From: Acidaminococcus fermentans_A
Lineage (GTDB): Bacteria > Bacillota > Negativicutes > Acidaminococcales > Acidaminococcaceae
Assembly: GCF_052216985.1 (NCBI RefSeq)
Contig: NZ_JBQOUY010000012.1
Span: 15,522-79,521, forward strand
Direction: 5' to 3'
DNA: 64,000 nucleotides
The stretch's first letter is position 1, and every line of letters starts with the position of its first letter. The notes under the pieces were generated by a model. It had not been told where the DNA came from, did not search any database, and saw only the letters and a program-made list of their open reading frames with translations. Below are positions 41,710 to 49,606 of the stretch, piece after piece. The translations under genes and the position numbers were made by a program.

Positions 41710-41793
41710 GACCCGGGAAGTGAGGAAAAGGCTTCCTGGGTCCTATTTTTAAGGGCTCTGAATCAGATAAGTACCCATTGATCCAATGGTTTT
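41710..41793 (+). promoter_or_regulatory. clpB leader with two terminator-like hairpins
   Basis: GACCCGGGAAG (41710-41720) pairs with CTTCCTGGGTC (41732-41742), followed by CTATTTTT. A second hairpin, CCATTG-ATC-CAATGG, is followed by TTTTTT just before the ribosome binding site. Neither belongs to the common intergenic hairpin families. They may attenuate clpB or respond to temperature. Confidence 0.45.
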
Positions 41794-41807
41794 TGGAGGT
41801 GTTTGTT

Positions 41808-44351
41808 ATGCAGGCAGAACGCTTGAGTGACGAAGTGCGTGGATTGTTGGAAGCTGCCCAGCAGCAAGCCGTTATGAATTACAACCAGGAACTGACCACT
41901 GTCCATCTGCTGTCCGCCATGTGCAGCCAGCCGGACGGGTTCTTCAAGTTCGTGTTGAAGAGCCTGAACGTGGATGAGGCTCAGTTCAGCCGGGAAGTGG
42001 ATCGGTTGCTGAAGCAGATCCCGTCCGTGAAAGGGTCTGATCAGTTGAGCATGAGCACGGGTCTGGCCCGGGTGTTCGCCCTGGCGGAAAAGGCCGCCGG
42101 CCAGAATCCGGTGACCGCATCCCATCTGCTGGCCGCTCTTTGTGAAGACGGGGATACGGAAGTGGTGGACCTGTGCAAAAAGTACGGGATCACCCGCAGT
42201 GCCATCCGGGGTCTGATTGACAAATATGAAAACAACGGGGATGCGGACGAAAACCGCAAGACCCTGGAGAAATTCGGCCAGGACCTGACCCGGAAAGCCC
42301 GGGAGGGGAAGCTGGACCCGGTGATCGGCCGTGACGATGAAATCCGCCGGACCATCGAGATCCTGTCCCGCCGGAAAAAGAACAACCCGGTGCTGATCGG
42401 TGAACCGGGTGTGGGCAAAACCGCCATTGTGGAAGGGCTGGCCCGCCGGATCGTAGCCGGTGATGTGCCGGAATCCCTGAAGAACAAGACCCTGTATGCC
42501 CTGGACCTGGCGTCCCTGGTGGCCGGGGCCAAGTACAGAGGGGAATTCGAGGAACGGCTGAAGAAAGTCCTGAAGATCGTGTCCGATTCCGCCGGCCAGA
42601 TCATCATGTTCATCGATGAACTGCATACGGTGGTGGGGGCCGGGGCTTCTGAAGGCTCCATGGATGCCGGGAACATCCTGAAACCCATGCTGGCCAGAGG
42701 GGAACTCCGGTGCATCGGTGCCACCACCCTGAAGGAATACCGGAAATACATCGAAAAGGATTCCGCCTTGGAACGGCGTTTCCAGCCGGTACTGGTGAAG
42801 GAACCCAGTGTGGAGGATACCATTTCCATCCTGAGAGGGCTGAAGGAACGGTATGAAGTCCATCATGGGGTGCGGATCAAGGACTCTGCCCTGGTGGCGG
42901 CCGCAACCCTGAGCAATCGGTACATCAATGACCGGTTCCTGCCGGACAAGGCCATCGACCTGGTGGATGAAGCTGCGGCCCGTCTGCGGGTGGAAATCGA
43001 TTCCATGCCTACGGAACTGGATGAAAGCCGCCGGCGGATGCTCCAGCTCCAGATCGAGGAACAGGCCCTGTCCAAGGAAGAGGACGACGCATCCAAGGCC
43101 CGTCTGGAAAAGATCAAAGAGGAACTGGCCAAGCTGAAGAGTGAGAACGACAAGCTCATGGACCAGTGGAAGGCCGAAAAGGGCGGCATTGCCAAGATCC
43201 GTCAGGTGAAGAAGGATATGGACAATGTGAAGAAGGAAATGGAAGAAGCGGAGCGGTCCTATGACCTGAACCGTCTGGCGGAACTGAAGTACGGCAAGCT
43301 GCCGGAACTCCAGAAACAGCTGGCGGCTCTGGAAAAAGAGGAACATTCCGATAAGCGCCTGCTGAAGGAAGAAGTGGACGAGGATGATATTGCCAAGGTG
43401 GTCAGCACCTGGACGGGGATCCCTGTGAACCGTCTGATGGAAGGGGAAAAGAAGAAACTGGCCCATCTGCCGGAGATCCTCCACAAACGGGTCATCGGCC
43501 AGGACGAAGCGGTGGAAGCCGTCAGCGAAGCCGTCATCCGGGCCCGGGCCGGGATCAAGGATCCCAACAAGCCCATCGGCTCCTTCATCTTCCTGGGGCC
43601 CACCGGTGTGGGCAAGACCGAACTGGCCAAAGCCCTGGCAGAAGTGCTGTTCAATGATGAAAAGAGCATCATCCGGATCGATATGAGCGAATACATGGAG
43701 AAACATACAGTGTCCCGTCTGATCGGTGCCCCTCCTGGCTATGTGGGCTATGAAGAGGGAGGCCAGCTGACGGAAGCGGTGCGGCGCCATCCGTATTCCG
43801 TGATTCTGTTCGATGAAATCGAAAAGGCTCACCCGGATGTGTTCAACGTGCTGCTGCAGGTGCTGGACGACGGTCGTCTGACCGACGGCCAGGGCCGGAT
43901 GGTGGACTTCAAGAACACCCTGATCATCATGACCAGCAACCTGGGGTCCCATGAGATCATGGAAAAGAAGGGGGCCATCAGCAAGGACGAAGTCCGGAGC
44001 ATGCTGATGAAGTTCTTCCGGCCGGAATTCCTGAACCGGGTGGACGACATCGTGGTGTTCAAACCCCTGCAGGAAGAGCAGCTGAGGGATATTGTACGGC
44101 TGATCCTGAACCATCTGGGCAGCCGGCTGCACAGCCAGCTGGAACTGACCCTGACGGCCACCGACGACGCCATCGCCTACCTGGCCAAAGCTGGGTTCGA
44201 TCCTGCCTTTGGGGCCCGTCCCCTGAAGAGACTGATTGTCCACACGGTGGAAACCGTGGTGAGCAACAAGATCGTCCGGGGCGAGATCCAGAGAGGGGAC
44301 CACATCGAAGTGGTGTTCCAGGACGGGAACATCGATGTGGTGAAGAAGTGA
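41808..44351 (+). CDS. clpB: ATP-dependent disaggregase ClpB
   Basis: 847 residues. N-terminal Clp domain (about 1-140), AAA+ module 1 with Walker A GEPGVGKT (about 197-204), the coiled-coil middle domain (about 395-520) diagnostic of ClpB rather than ClpC or ClpA, and AAA+ module 2 with GPTGVGKT (about 597-604). It has no ClpP-binding IGF loop that I can see. With DnaK it resolves protein aggregates after heat stress. The ATG at 41808 follows GGAGG with an 8-nt spacer; the longer frame from 41778 has no site. Confidence 0.96.
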   Translation: MQAERLSDEVRGLLEAAQQQAVMNYNQELTTVHLLSAMCSQPDGFFKFVLKSLNVDEAQFSREVDRLLKQIPSVKGSDQLSMSTGLARVFALAEKAAGQNPVTASHLLAALCEDGDTEVVDLCKKYGITRSAIRGLIDKYENNGDADENRKTLEKFGQDLTRKAREGKLDPVIGRDDEIRRTIEILSRRKKNNPVLIGEPGVGKTAIVEGLARRIVAGDVPESLKNKTLYALDLASLVAGAKYRGEFEERLKKVLKIVSDSAGQIIMFIDELHTVVGAGASEGSMDAGNILKPMLARGELRCIGATTLKEYRKYIEKDSALERRFQPVLVKEPSVEDTISILRGLKERYEVHHGVRIKDSALVAAATLSNRYINDRFLPDKAIDLVDEAAARLRVEIDSMPTELDESRRRMLQLQIEEQALSKEEDDASKARLEKIKEELAKLKSENDKLMDQWKAEKGGIAKIRQVKKDMDNVKKEMEEAERSYDLNRLAELKYGKLPELQKQLAALEKEEHSDKRLLKEEVDEDDIAKVVSTWTGIPVNRLMEGEKKKLAHLPEILHKRVIGQDEAVEAVSEAVIRARAGIKDPNKPIGSFIFLGPTGVGKTELAKALAEVLFNDEKSIIRIDMSEYMEKHTVSRLIGAPPGYVGYEEGGQLTEAVRRHPYSVILFDEIEKAHPDVFNVLLQVLDDGRLTDGQGRMVDFKNTLIIMTSNLGSHEIMEKKGAISKDEVRSMLMKFFRPEFLNRVDDIVVFKPLQEEQLRDIVRLILNHLGSRLHSQLELTLTATDDAIAYLAKAGFDPAFGARPLKRLIVHTVETVVSNKIVRGEIQRGDHIEVVFQDGNIDVVKK

Positions 44352-44636
44352 ATAAAAAGGGGATGTTGCACGTGAAATGCAACATCCCCTTTGTCTAGGG
44401 GCAGCAAAGCTGCCCGTCACTTGTCACTGGCTGAAGGATAAAATTTGCAAGCAAATTTTTGAATGTACAAAATCGGTTTTTTACTGCTAAAATCATTGTT
44501 TCTATTTTCCGTACATTCTTGGTTTTATATTATCTGGGGAACCCGCAGCCCGGGTTCCTTCCAGCGTCTAGTGACCAGAGACAAGTGACTAGTGACCCCA
44601 AAAGAGGGGCTGCTGCGCATGCAGCAGCCCCTCTTT
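44352..44636. repeat. composite heptad-repeat element E2
   Basis: Gap between the convergent clpB and OhrR-like genes, without a gene. In order: TTGCA terminator; GC hairpin (GGGCAGC-AAA-GCTGCCC, 44399-44415); two heptads (44416-44429, GTCACTT, GTCACTG); AT palindrome (AAATTTGC-AA-GCAAATTT, 44441-44458) followed by TTGAATGT; AT-rich spacer; GC hairpin (44538-44558); four heptads (44570-44597, including AGTGACC and AGAGACA); and a final terminator (44600-44640). The layout matches E1 piece by piece. Confidence 0.75.
44356..44395 (+). terminator. clpB terminator, TTGCA type
   Basis: AGGGGATGTTGCA pairs with TGCAACATCCCCT around a 7-nt loop, followed by TT. Confidence 0.8.
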
Positions 44637-44640
44637 TTAC
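44600..44640. terminator. terminator of the OhrR-like gene
   Basis: AGAGGGGCTGCTGC and GCAGCAGCCCCTCT surround a 4-nt loop, with A and T runs on both sides; it serves the minus-strand gene and the right end of E2. Confidence 0.8.
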
Positions 44641-45095
44641 CCCTCCAGCACGTGGAGGATCCGGTACAGTTTTTCTTTCAGATCGGCCACTTCTTCGGCT
44701 GTGAACAGGGGACCTTTCCGGTTGATCAGGCAGCCCATGGCATGGGGGACCTGCAGGGCTTTGTCCCGGAGAGCCAGGCCGGCAGGGGTGATTTCCACCA
44801 CCACCACCCGTTCGTCATCGGGCTTCCGGTAGCGCTTCACATAGCCCACGGTCTCCAGCTTCTTCAGCACCGGGGTTAGGGTTCCGGAATCCAGGTACAG
44901 CCGTTTTCCCAGGTCGTGCATGGTGATGGCTTTTTCTTCCCAGAGCACCATCATGGTTACATACTGGGCATAGGTGAGACCGATTTCTTTCAGGAAGGGA
45001 GTGTAGCCAGCCACAATCTTTCGGGCGCTGGCATACAGGGGAAAGCAGAGCTGGTTCCCCAACAGCAGGGGATTGCAGGCATCCTTTTCGTTCAT
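44637..45095 (-). CDS. MarR family regulator, OhrR-like (redox-sensing Cys)
   Basis: 152 residues. The N-terminus LLGNQLCFPLYASARKI matches the OhrR/MgrA group, in which this Cys (Cys17 here, Cys15 in Bacillus OhrR) reacts with organic peroxides. The winged helix follows (LTYAQYVTMMVLWE, LYLDSGTLTPVLKKLE, KPDDERVVVVEIT). It probably represses itself and the divergent rubrerythrin gene until oxidised. GGAGG lies 10 nt before the chosen ATG (45095); an ATG at 45104 is too close to it. The much longer open frame upstream is not coding. Confidence 0.88.
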   Translation of the reverse strand: MNEKDACNPLLLGNQLCFPLYASARKIVAGYTPFLKEIGLTYAQYVTMMVLWEEKAITMHDLGKRLYLDSGTLTPVLKKLETVGYVKRYRKPDDERVVVVEITPAGLALRDKALQVPHAMGCLINRKGPLFTAEEVADLKEKLYRILHVLEG

Positions 45096-45138
45096 ATTGA
45101 TCATACCTCCAGTACGGAAAAACTTTTGGCTGTACTTT

Positions 45139-45218
45139 ATTGTAGCAGGAAGAAAACATGAAAACAAATAAAATTTAATAAAATCTAATTTGACAAAATT
45201 AAATAAAGCCGGTATAAT
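45139..45218. promoter_or_regulatory. back-to-back promoters and operator of the OhrR-like/rubrerythrin pair
   Basis: Plus strand: TTGACA (45190-45195), a 17-nt spacer and TATAAT (45213-45218), a perfect consensus. Minus strand: TTGTTT (45167-45162), a 17-nt spacer and TACAAT (45144-45139). An inverted repeat ATTTAAT (45173-45179) and ATTAAAT (45198-45204) lies between and over the two -35 regions, well placed for a repressor acting on both. Confidence 0.7.
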
Positions 45219-45305
45219 GATTTTCGCAAGAGGCTGATGGCCATAAGAAAAGAAACAGAGGGCACCGCTTGCCCGGTGCCAAGAGGAAAACAGGAGGAAA
45301 AGACT

Positions 45306-45851
45306 ATGAGCATTTACGGACAGGCAAAAGGAACGGAACTGGAATCCATCATGAAGACCATGATGCAGGCTGAAGCCAACGGCACCATGATGTATTACGC
45401 ACTGGCCCGGCTGGCCAAGGAACAGGGCTATGATGATCTGGTGCCCATGTTCATCGAAGCCGCTAACCAGGAAGCGGTCCATGCAGGCTTCTACGCCGTG
45501 ATCAGCGGGAAATATCCCCAGGATTTCTGGGGTCTGGTGAAAACCCTCCAGAAGGCGGAAACCAATGGGGAAGCCCAGGTGAAAGCCATGGCCGACAAGG
45601 TGCGGGCTGCCGGTTTTGCCGAAGCCGCTGACGAAATGGAAGTGTTCGCCAAACAGGAAGGCCATCATGGCGTGCTGATGGGCGAAATCCTGGTCCGGTA
45701 TCCTCAGGGAGAAAAGAAGGAAAAAGCCAAGAAGGTCTATGTGTGCCCGGTATGCGGATATGAATACGAAGGGGACATCAACAGCGAAAGCGATGACTGG
45801 GTCTGCCCTCTCTGCGGCCAGCCCAAGAGCGTGTTCAAAGAAGTGAAATAA
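45306..45851 (+). CDS. rbr: rubrerythrin (diiron ferritin-like domain plus rubredoxin domain)
   Basis: 181 residues. The N-terminal ferritin-like four-helix domain (about 1-138) has the Glu and His ligands of a diiron site (QAEANGTMMYYALA, EAANQEAVHAGFY, KAETNGEA, KQEGHHGVL). The C-terminal rubredoxin domain has CPVCGY and CPLCGQ. Rubrerythrins reduce hydrogen peroxide in anaerobes using NADH via rubredoxin or related donors. The ATG follows AGGAGG with an 8-nt spacer, about 80 nt downstream of a consensus promoter. Confidence 0.93.
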   Translation: MSIYGQAKGTELESIMKTMMQAEANGTMMYYALARLAKEQGYDDLVPMFIEAANQEAVHAGFYAVISGKYPQDFWGLVKTLQKAETNGEAQVKAMADKVRAAGFAEAADEMEVFAKQEGHHGVLMGEILVRYPQGEKKEKAKKVYVCPVCGYEYEGDINSESDDWVCPLCGQPKSVFKEVK

Positions 45852-45971
45852 GAGGATGAAAAGGGGCTGCGAAAAAATGAGGACTCATTTTTCACAGCCC
45901 CTTTGGTCACGAGCCTCGACCCGTGACTCGCGACCTGCGACTGGGGGTGTGAATTTTTTCACACCCCCCTT
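45852..45971. repeat. compact heptad-repeat element E5
   Basis: Gap between the convergent rubrerythrin and LysR genes: a GTGAAAA-type terminator (45859-45905), an array of five heptads (45906-45940; GTCACGA, GCCTCGA, three more, each ending in GA) and a GGTGTGAA-type terminator (45942-45976). The AT core and the second array of E1 to E4 are absent. Confidence 0.7.
45859..45905 (+). terminator. rubrerythrin terminator, GTGAAAA type
   Basis: AAGGGGCTG(C/T)GAAAAAATGAG pairs along almost its whole length with its complement, leaving a 2-nt loop, followed by TTT. Confidence 0.8.
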
Positions 45972-45976
45972 TTATT
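45942..45976 (-). terminator. LysR gene terminator, GGTGTGAA type
   Basis: GGGGGTGTGAA and TTCACACCCCC with a short T loop; A/T runs on both sides. Confidence 0.8.
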
Positions 45977-46847
45977 TTGCGAAATTCTGCAGCAGAAGTT
46001 CCTGGAAGGCCTGTACCGCCGGGGAAAACTGGTGGTCTTTTTTCCAGATCAGGGACAGCTGGTCCGTGAGGGGCGGATCACAGGGCCGGAAGCACAGGGG
46101 AGAGCCGGTGGTGTTGATGAGGCCGTCGAAGCCCATGGCGCAGCCCAGGCCTCCGGCTACCATTTTGGCCGCATTGGTCAGAAGGGTGTAGGTGCCGATG
46201 ATGTTCAGCTCTTCCAGCGGTTTTCCCAGCCAGGTCTGGAGCATGCCGGATTTCAGGGCCTGCTGGGACAGGATCAGGGGCAGGTCCCGGATTTGTTCCG
46301 GGGTCAGGCTGCATTGGGAAGCCAGGGGATGGGTCCGGGGCAGCAGGATGCCCCACCGGTCTTCCTGATCCAGGGGTACGCTTGCGAATTTTTCCGGGTC
46401 CGAAGGGCCGTACACCAGCCCCAGATCCAGGAGTCCTTTGTTCAGCCGTTCCCGGACCCCTTCCCCATCACTGCTGAAGATCCGGTACCGGATCCCCGGA
46501 TGCTGCCGGGAAAAGCCAACGGCCACCTGGGAAATCAGCCGGATCACGTCGGTTTCCCCGGTGCCCAGGTAAATGTCCCCGGCGATTTCGGCGGAGGAGC
46601 GGATTTCGGACCGGGTCTTCCGGTACAGTTCCAACAGTTCTTCCGCCCGTTTCCGGAACAGGATCCCTTCCGGAGTCAGGGACAGCCGGCGGTTTTCCCG
46701 GTAGAACAGGGGTCTGACCAGCTCTTCTTCCAGGGCCTTCAGCTGCCGAGACAGGGTGGGCTGGGTAATATGGATGATCTGGGCCGCTCGGGTAATGTTG
46801 TTTTCCCGGGCAATCACCAGAAAGTTTTCCAGGGTTTCCATATCCAT
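45972..46847 (-). CDS. LysR family transcriptional regulator
   Basis: 291 residues. N-terminal HTH (about 1-60: METLENFLVIARENNITRAAQIIHITQPTLSRQLKALE) and a periplasmic-binding-like effector domain (about 90-290). It is divergent from an iron-containing alcohol dehydrogenase with a 142-bp gap, so it probably activates or represses that gene. AAGGAGGAG precedes the ATG; TATAAT preceded by TGG lies at 46873-46868 on the minus strand. The inducer cannot be told from the sequence. Confidence 0.9.
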   Translation of the reverse strand: MDMETLENFLVIARENNITRAAQIIHITQPTLSRQLKALEEELVRPLFYRENRRLSLTPEGILFRKRAEELLELYRKTRSEIRSSAEIAGDIYLGTGETDVIRLISQVAVGFSRQHPGIRYRIFSSDGEGVRERLNKGLLDLGLVYGPSDPEKFASVPLDQEDRWGILLPRTHPLASQCSLTPEQIRDLPLILSQQALKSGMLQTWLGKPLEELNIIGTYTLLTNAAKMVAGGLGCAMGFDGLINTTGSPLCFRPCDPPLTDQLSLIWKKDHQFSPAVQAFQELLLQNFAK

Positions 46848-46913
46848 GGTATCTCCTCCTTGATCCCATTATACCATGCAGTAAACGTATTAAATGAGAT
46901 TAAAATAAAGAAT

Positions 46914-46942
46914 TTTACATGAAAAGACATTCCCCTTATACT
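46914..46942 (+). promoter_or_regulatory. promoter of the alcohol dehydrogenase gene
   Basis: TTTACA (46914-46919), a 17-nt spacer and TATACT (46937-46942). Confidence 0.68.
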
Positions 46943-46989
46943 GAAGATGTCAAACGAATGCAGCCAACAAATGCAAAGGAGAAAAATAT

Positions 46990-48159
46990 ATGCTTGGAAA
47001 TTTTACCTATGAAAATCCCACCAAAGTGTTCTTCGGCCGGGGTGCCGTGGAAAACCTGGCTGAAGCCCTGAAACCCTACGGCAGCCAGGTGGTACTGGTT
47101 TACGGGGGAGGTTCCATCAAAAAGAACGGCATTTATGACGCCGTATGCCACCAGCTGGAAGCCGCCGGCAAAGATGTGACGGAAATCTCCGGGGTCATGC
47201 CCAACCCTACCATCGACAAACTCCGGGAAGGCATTGCCACTGCCCGGCAGCACAAGGCGGACTTCATCCTGGCGGTAGGGGGCGGCTCCTGCATCGACTA
47301 TGCCAAGGCCCTGGGCATGTCCATCCATGAAGAGGAAGATCCCTGGGACAAATACTTCCTGCGGTTCGAAGAACCCACCTGTGAAGTTGTGCCGGTGGGC
47401 TGTGTGCTCACCATGGTGGGGACCGGGTCCGAAATGAACGCCGGCTCCGTGATCACCAACCCGGCAACGAAAGAGAAACGTGGCAAGGCCTTTGCCGATG
47501 TACGGGTGTTCCCCCGGTTCGCTATCATGGATCCCTCCTACACCATGACCTTGCCCAAGTACCAGATGGTATCCGGCATCTACGATATGTTCAACCACAT
47601 CTGTGAACAGTATTTTTCCGGCATCGACGACAACACCAGCGATTATCTGGCAGAAGGGCTCATGCGGTCCGTGATCCATGCCAGTCGGATCGCCATCCGG
47701 AATCCCCAGGATTATGAAACCCGGAGCAACCTGATGTGGGATGCCACCTGGGCTCTGAACACCCTGATCGCCAAGGGCAAGACCACCGACTGGATGGTCC
47801 ATATGCTGGGGCAGGCAGTGGGCGGGGTGACCAGCGCAGCTCATGGCATGACCCTGGCGGCGGTATCCCCCGCCTATTACCGGCACATCCTGCCCTACGG
47901 CCTGCCCAAATTCAAGCGGTTTGCGGAAACGGTATGGAATGTGGATCCCGCCGGGAAAAGCGACCGGAAGATTGCCGAAGAAGGCATCCAGGCCATGGAA
48001 GTATGGATGGGAGAGCTGGGACTGGCCAGGAACCTGCGGGAACTGGGGGCCACCGAAGACATGATCCCGGCTATGGTCAAGGGGACCCTGATCCTGGACG
48101 GCGGCTATAAAGTCCTGGATCAGAAGGAAATCGAAGAAATCTTCCGGGAAAGCCTGTGA
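46990..48159 (+). CDS. iron-containing alcohol dehydrogenase (butanol dehydrogenase/YugJ-like)
   Basis: 389 residues. The NAD(P) loop GGGSCIDYAKALG, the metal ligands in the SGIYDMFNHICEQ helix and further histidines (WMVHMLGQAVGG, SAAHGMTLA) are those of group III, iron-dependent alcohol dehydrogenases. It probably interconverts a primary alcohol and aldehyde in fermentation. AAAGGAG lies 7 nt before the ATG. The next gene starts 17 bp downstream, so a small operon is likely. Confidence 0.92.
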   Translation: MLGNFTYENPTKVFFGRGAVENLAEALKPYGSQVVLVYGGGSIKKNGIYDAVCHQLEAAGKDVTEISGVMPNPTIDKLREGIATARQHKADFILAVGGGSCIDYAKALGMSIHEEEDPWDKYFLRFEEPTCEVVPVGCVLTMVGTGSEMNAGSVITNPATKEKRGKAFADVRVFPRFAIMDPSYTMTLPKYQMVSGIYDMFNHICEQYFSGIDDNTSDYLAEGLMRSVIHASRIAIRNPQDYETRSNLMWDATWALNTLIAKGKTTDWMVHMLGQAVGGVTSAAHGMTLAAVSPAYYRHILPYGLPKFKRFAETVWNVDPAGKSDRKIAEEGIQAMEVWMGELGLARNLRELGATEDMIPAMVKGTLILDGGYKVLDQKEIEEIFRESL

Positions 48160-48176
48160 GAGGAAAGGAGACGGCA

Positions 48177-49304
48177 ATGAGAATCAGTAAAAAGATGAAA
48201 ATAGTCCTTCTGACGGCAGTACTGGGCACCAGCCTGCTGCAGATGGGAGGAGGCAGAGAAACCATGGCAGCGGCACAAACGGCAAAACCGGCCAGCGAAA
48301 TGCTGAGCCCGGGGGTCAAGACGGAAAAACTCCATCTGACCCAGGAATGGGACAAAGTGTTCCCCAAAAGCGATAAAGTGGATCATCAGAAGGTGACCTT
48401 CCACAATCGGTACGGGATCACCCTGGCAGCGGATCTGTACACTCCCAAAGGGATGAAAGCTGGGGAAAAGCGGGCGGCCATTGCGGTGAGCGGTCCTTTC
48501 GGGGCGGTGAAGGAACAGTCTTCCGGGCTCTATGCCCAGCAGCTGGCAGAACGGGGTTACATCACCCTGGCCTTTGATCCTTCCTTCACTGGGGAAAGCG
48601 GCGGCAATGTGCGGAACGTGGCCTCCCCGGACATCAATACGGAAGACTTTTCGGCGGCCATCGATTTTCTGGCCAACCAGAAGGACGTGGACGCCAACAA
48701 GCTGGGGATCCTGGGGATCTGCGGGTTCGGGGGCATCGCTCTTAACGACGCGGCCATGGATACCCGGGTCAAGGCCACGGTGAGCTCCACCATGTACGAC
48801 ATGACCCGGGTGCTGGCCAGCGGGTATTTCGACAAGGAAGACAGCCCGGAACAGCGCCATCAGAAACTGGAAGCCATGAATGACCAGAGGACGGAAGACT
48901 ACAAGAACGATACCTTCGCCCGGGCCGGCGCGAACCTGAAAATGGATGAACTGAAACCGGATACCCCGGAATTCGTCAAACAGTATTCCGCCTACTATGA
49001 AACCAAGCGGGGCTTCCATCCCCGGTCTGTGAATTCCGTAGGGGGCTGGAACAAGACTTTTGCCCTGTCCTTCATCAACCTGCCCTTCCTCCAGCGGAGC
49101 AGTGAGATCCAGAGCGCGGTGATGGTGATCGCCGGGGAAAAGGCCCATTCCCGGTATTTCAGTGAAGATGCCTTCAAAAAATTGAAGGGCAGCAACAAGG
49201 AACTGGTGATCGTGCCGGGAGCCACCCACACGGACCTGTACGACCAGCTGGATAAGATTCCTTTTGACAAAATCGATCAGTTCTATCAGACCTATCTGAA
49301 ATAA
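48177..49304 (+). CDS. secreted dienelactone-hydrolase-like alpha/beta hydrolase with Cys nucleophile
   Basis: 375 residues. A signal-peptide-like N-terminus (KKMKIVLLTAVLGTSLLQM, ending near AAA) precedes an alpha/beta hydrolase of the YcjY/dienelactone hydrolase group. The nucleophile elbow reads GICGFGG with Cys182 where most hydrolases have Ser; the acid in VIAGEKAHSR and the His of ATHTDLYD complete the triad. Cys nucleophiles are known in dienelactone hydrolases. The substrate is unknown. The ATG at 48177 has AAGGAG 6 nt upstream. Probably co-transcribed with the alcohol dehydrogenase. Confidence 0.82.
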   Translation: MRISKKMKIVLLTAVLGTSLLQMGGGRETMAAAQTAKPASEMLSPGVKTEKLHLTQEWDKVFPKSDKVDHQKVTFHNRYGITLAADLYTPKGMKAGEKRAAIAVSGPFGAVKEQSSGLYAQQLAERGYITLAFDPSFTGESGGNVRNVASPDINTEDFSAAIDFLANQKDVDANKLGILGICGFGGIALNDAAMDTRVKATVSSTMYDMTRVLASGYFDKEDSPEQRHQKLEAMNDQRTEDYKNDTFARAGANLKMDELKPDTPEFVKQYSAYYETKRGFHPRSVNSVGGWNKTFALSFINLPFLQRSSEIQSAVMVIAGEKAHSRYFSEDAFKKLKGSNKELVIVPGATHTDLYDQLDKIPFDKIDQFYQTYLK

Positions 49305-49342
49305 AAAAGTGGGTATTGCATAGTACGTGCAATACCCACTTT
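49304..49342 (+). terminator. terminator, TTGCA type (divergent member)
   Basis: AGTGGGTATTGCA pairs with TGCAATACCCACT around a 7-nt loop, followed by TTG. Base changes on one arm are matched on the other compared with its relatives. Confidence 0.8.
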
Positions 49343-49606
49343 GTCATAGGTCAGACGTCATACGTTATACGCTTTTGGAAATCAATTTTTACAAATTGAT
49401 TTTGAAATCTCAAAATCTGTTGCAGGATTCAAATGATTTTCATAAATTTGACGCCAGCAAAGCTGGCTTCCATCAGCGTATGACGTATGATCTATGACGT
49501 ATGACGGGGATGCTGCGCAAGCAGCAGCCCCTTTTTCTTGACTTTTTTCGGAATGTTGTCTACCATTTATTTTTAAAGTCTATTTTTCTATCCGAAGGTG
49601 AAGCCT
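49305..49606. repeat. composite heptad-repeat element E3
   Basis: No gene. In order: TTGCA terminator; four heptads (49343-49370, including GTCATAG and GTCATAC); AT palindrome (AATCAATTT-TTAC-AAATTGATT, 49380-49401) followed by TTGAA; AT-rich spacer; GC hairpin (GCCAGC-AAA-GCTGGC, 49453-49467); four heptads (49476-49503, including GCGTATG and ACGTATG); and a terminator (49505-49540). The right array is the reverse complement of the left at most positions. Confidence 0.75.
49505..49540 (+). terminator. second hairpin of element E3
   Basis: GGGGATGCTGC and GCAGCAGCCCC flank GCAA, followed by TTTTT, upstream of the MFS gene. Confidence 0.75.

Noticed and set aside
41651..41807. CIRCE (HrcA) element before clpB
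   Set aside because: No TTAGCACTC/GAGTGCTAA inverted repeat is present.
41763..44420. 885-codon open frame opposite clpB, and similar long antisense frames (22088-24418, 20488-22128, 12811-14268, 36200-37285)
   Set aside because: They mirror strongly biased codon use of conserved genes on the other strand, lack ribosome binding sites and give no recognisable protein.
44637..45668. 343-residue extended form of the OhrR-like protein
   Set aside because: The extra N-terminus crosses both divergent promoters and has no family similarity; a proper ribosome binding site marks the start at 45095.
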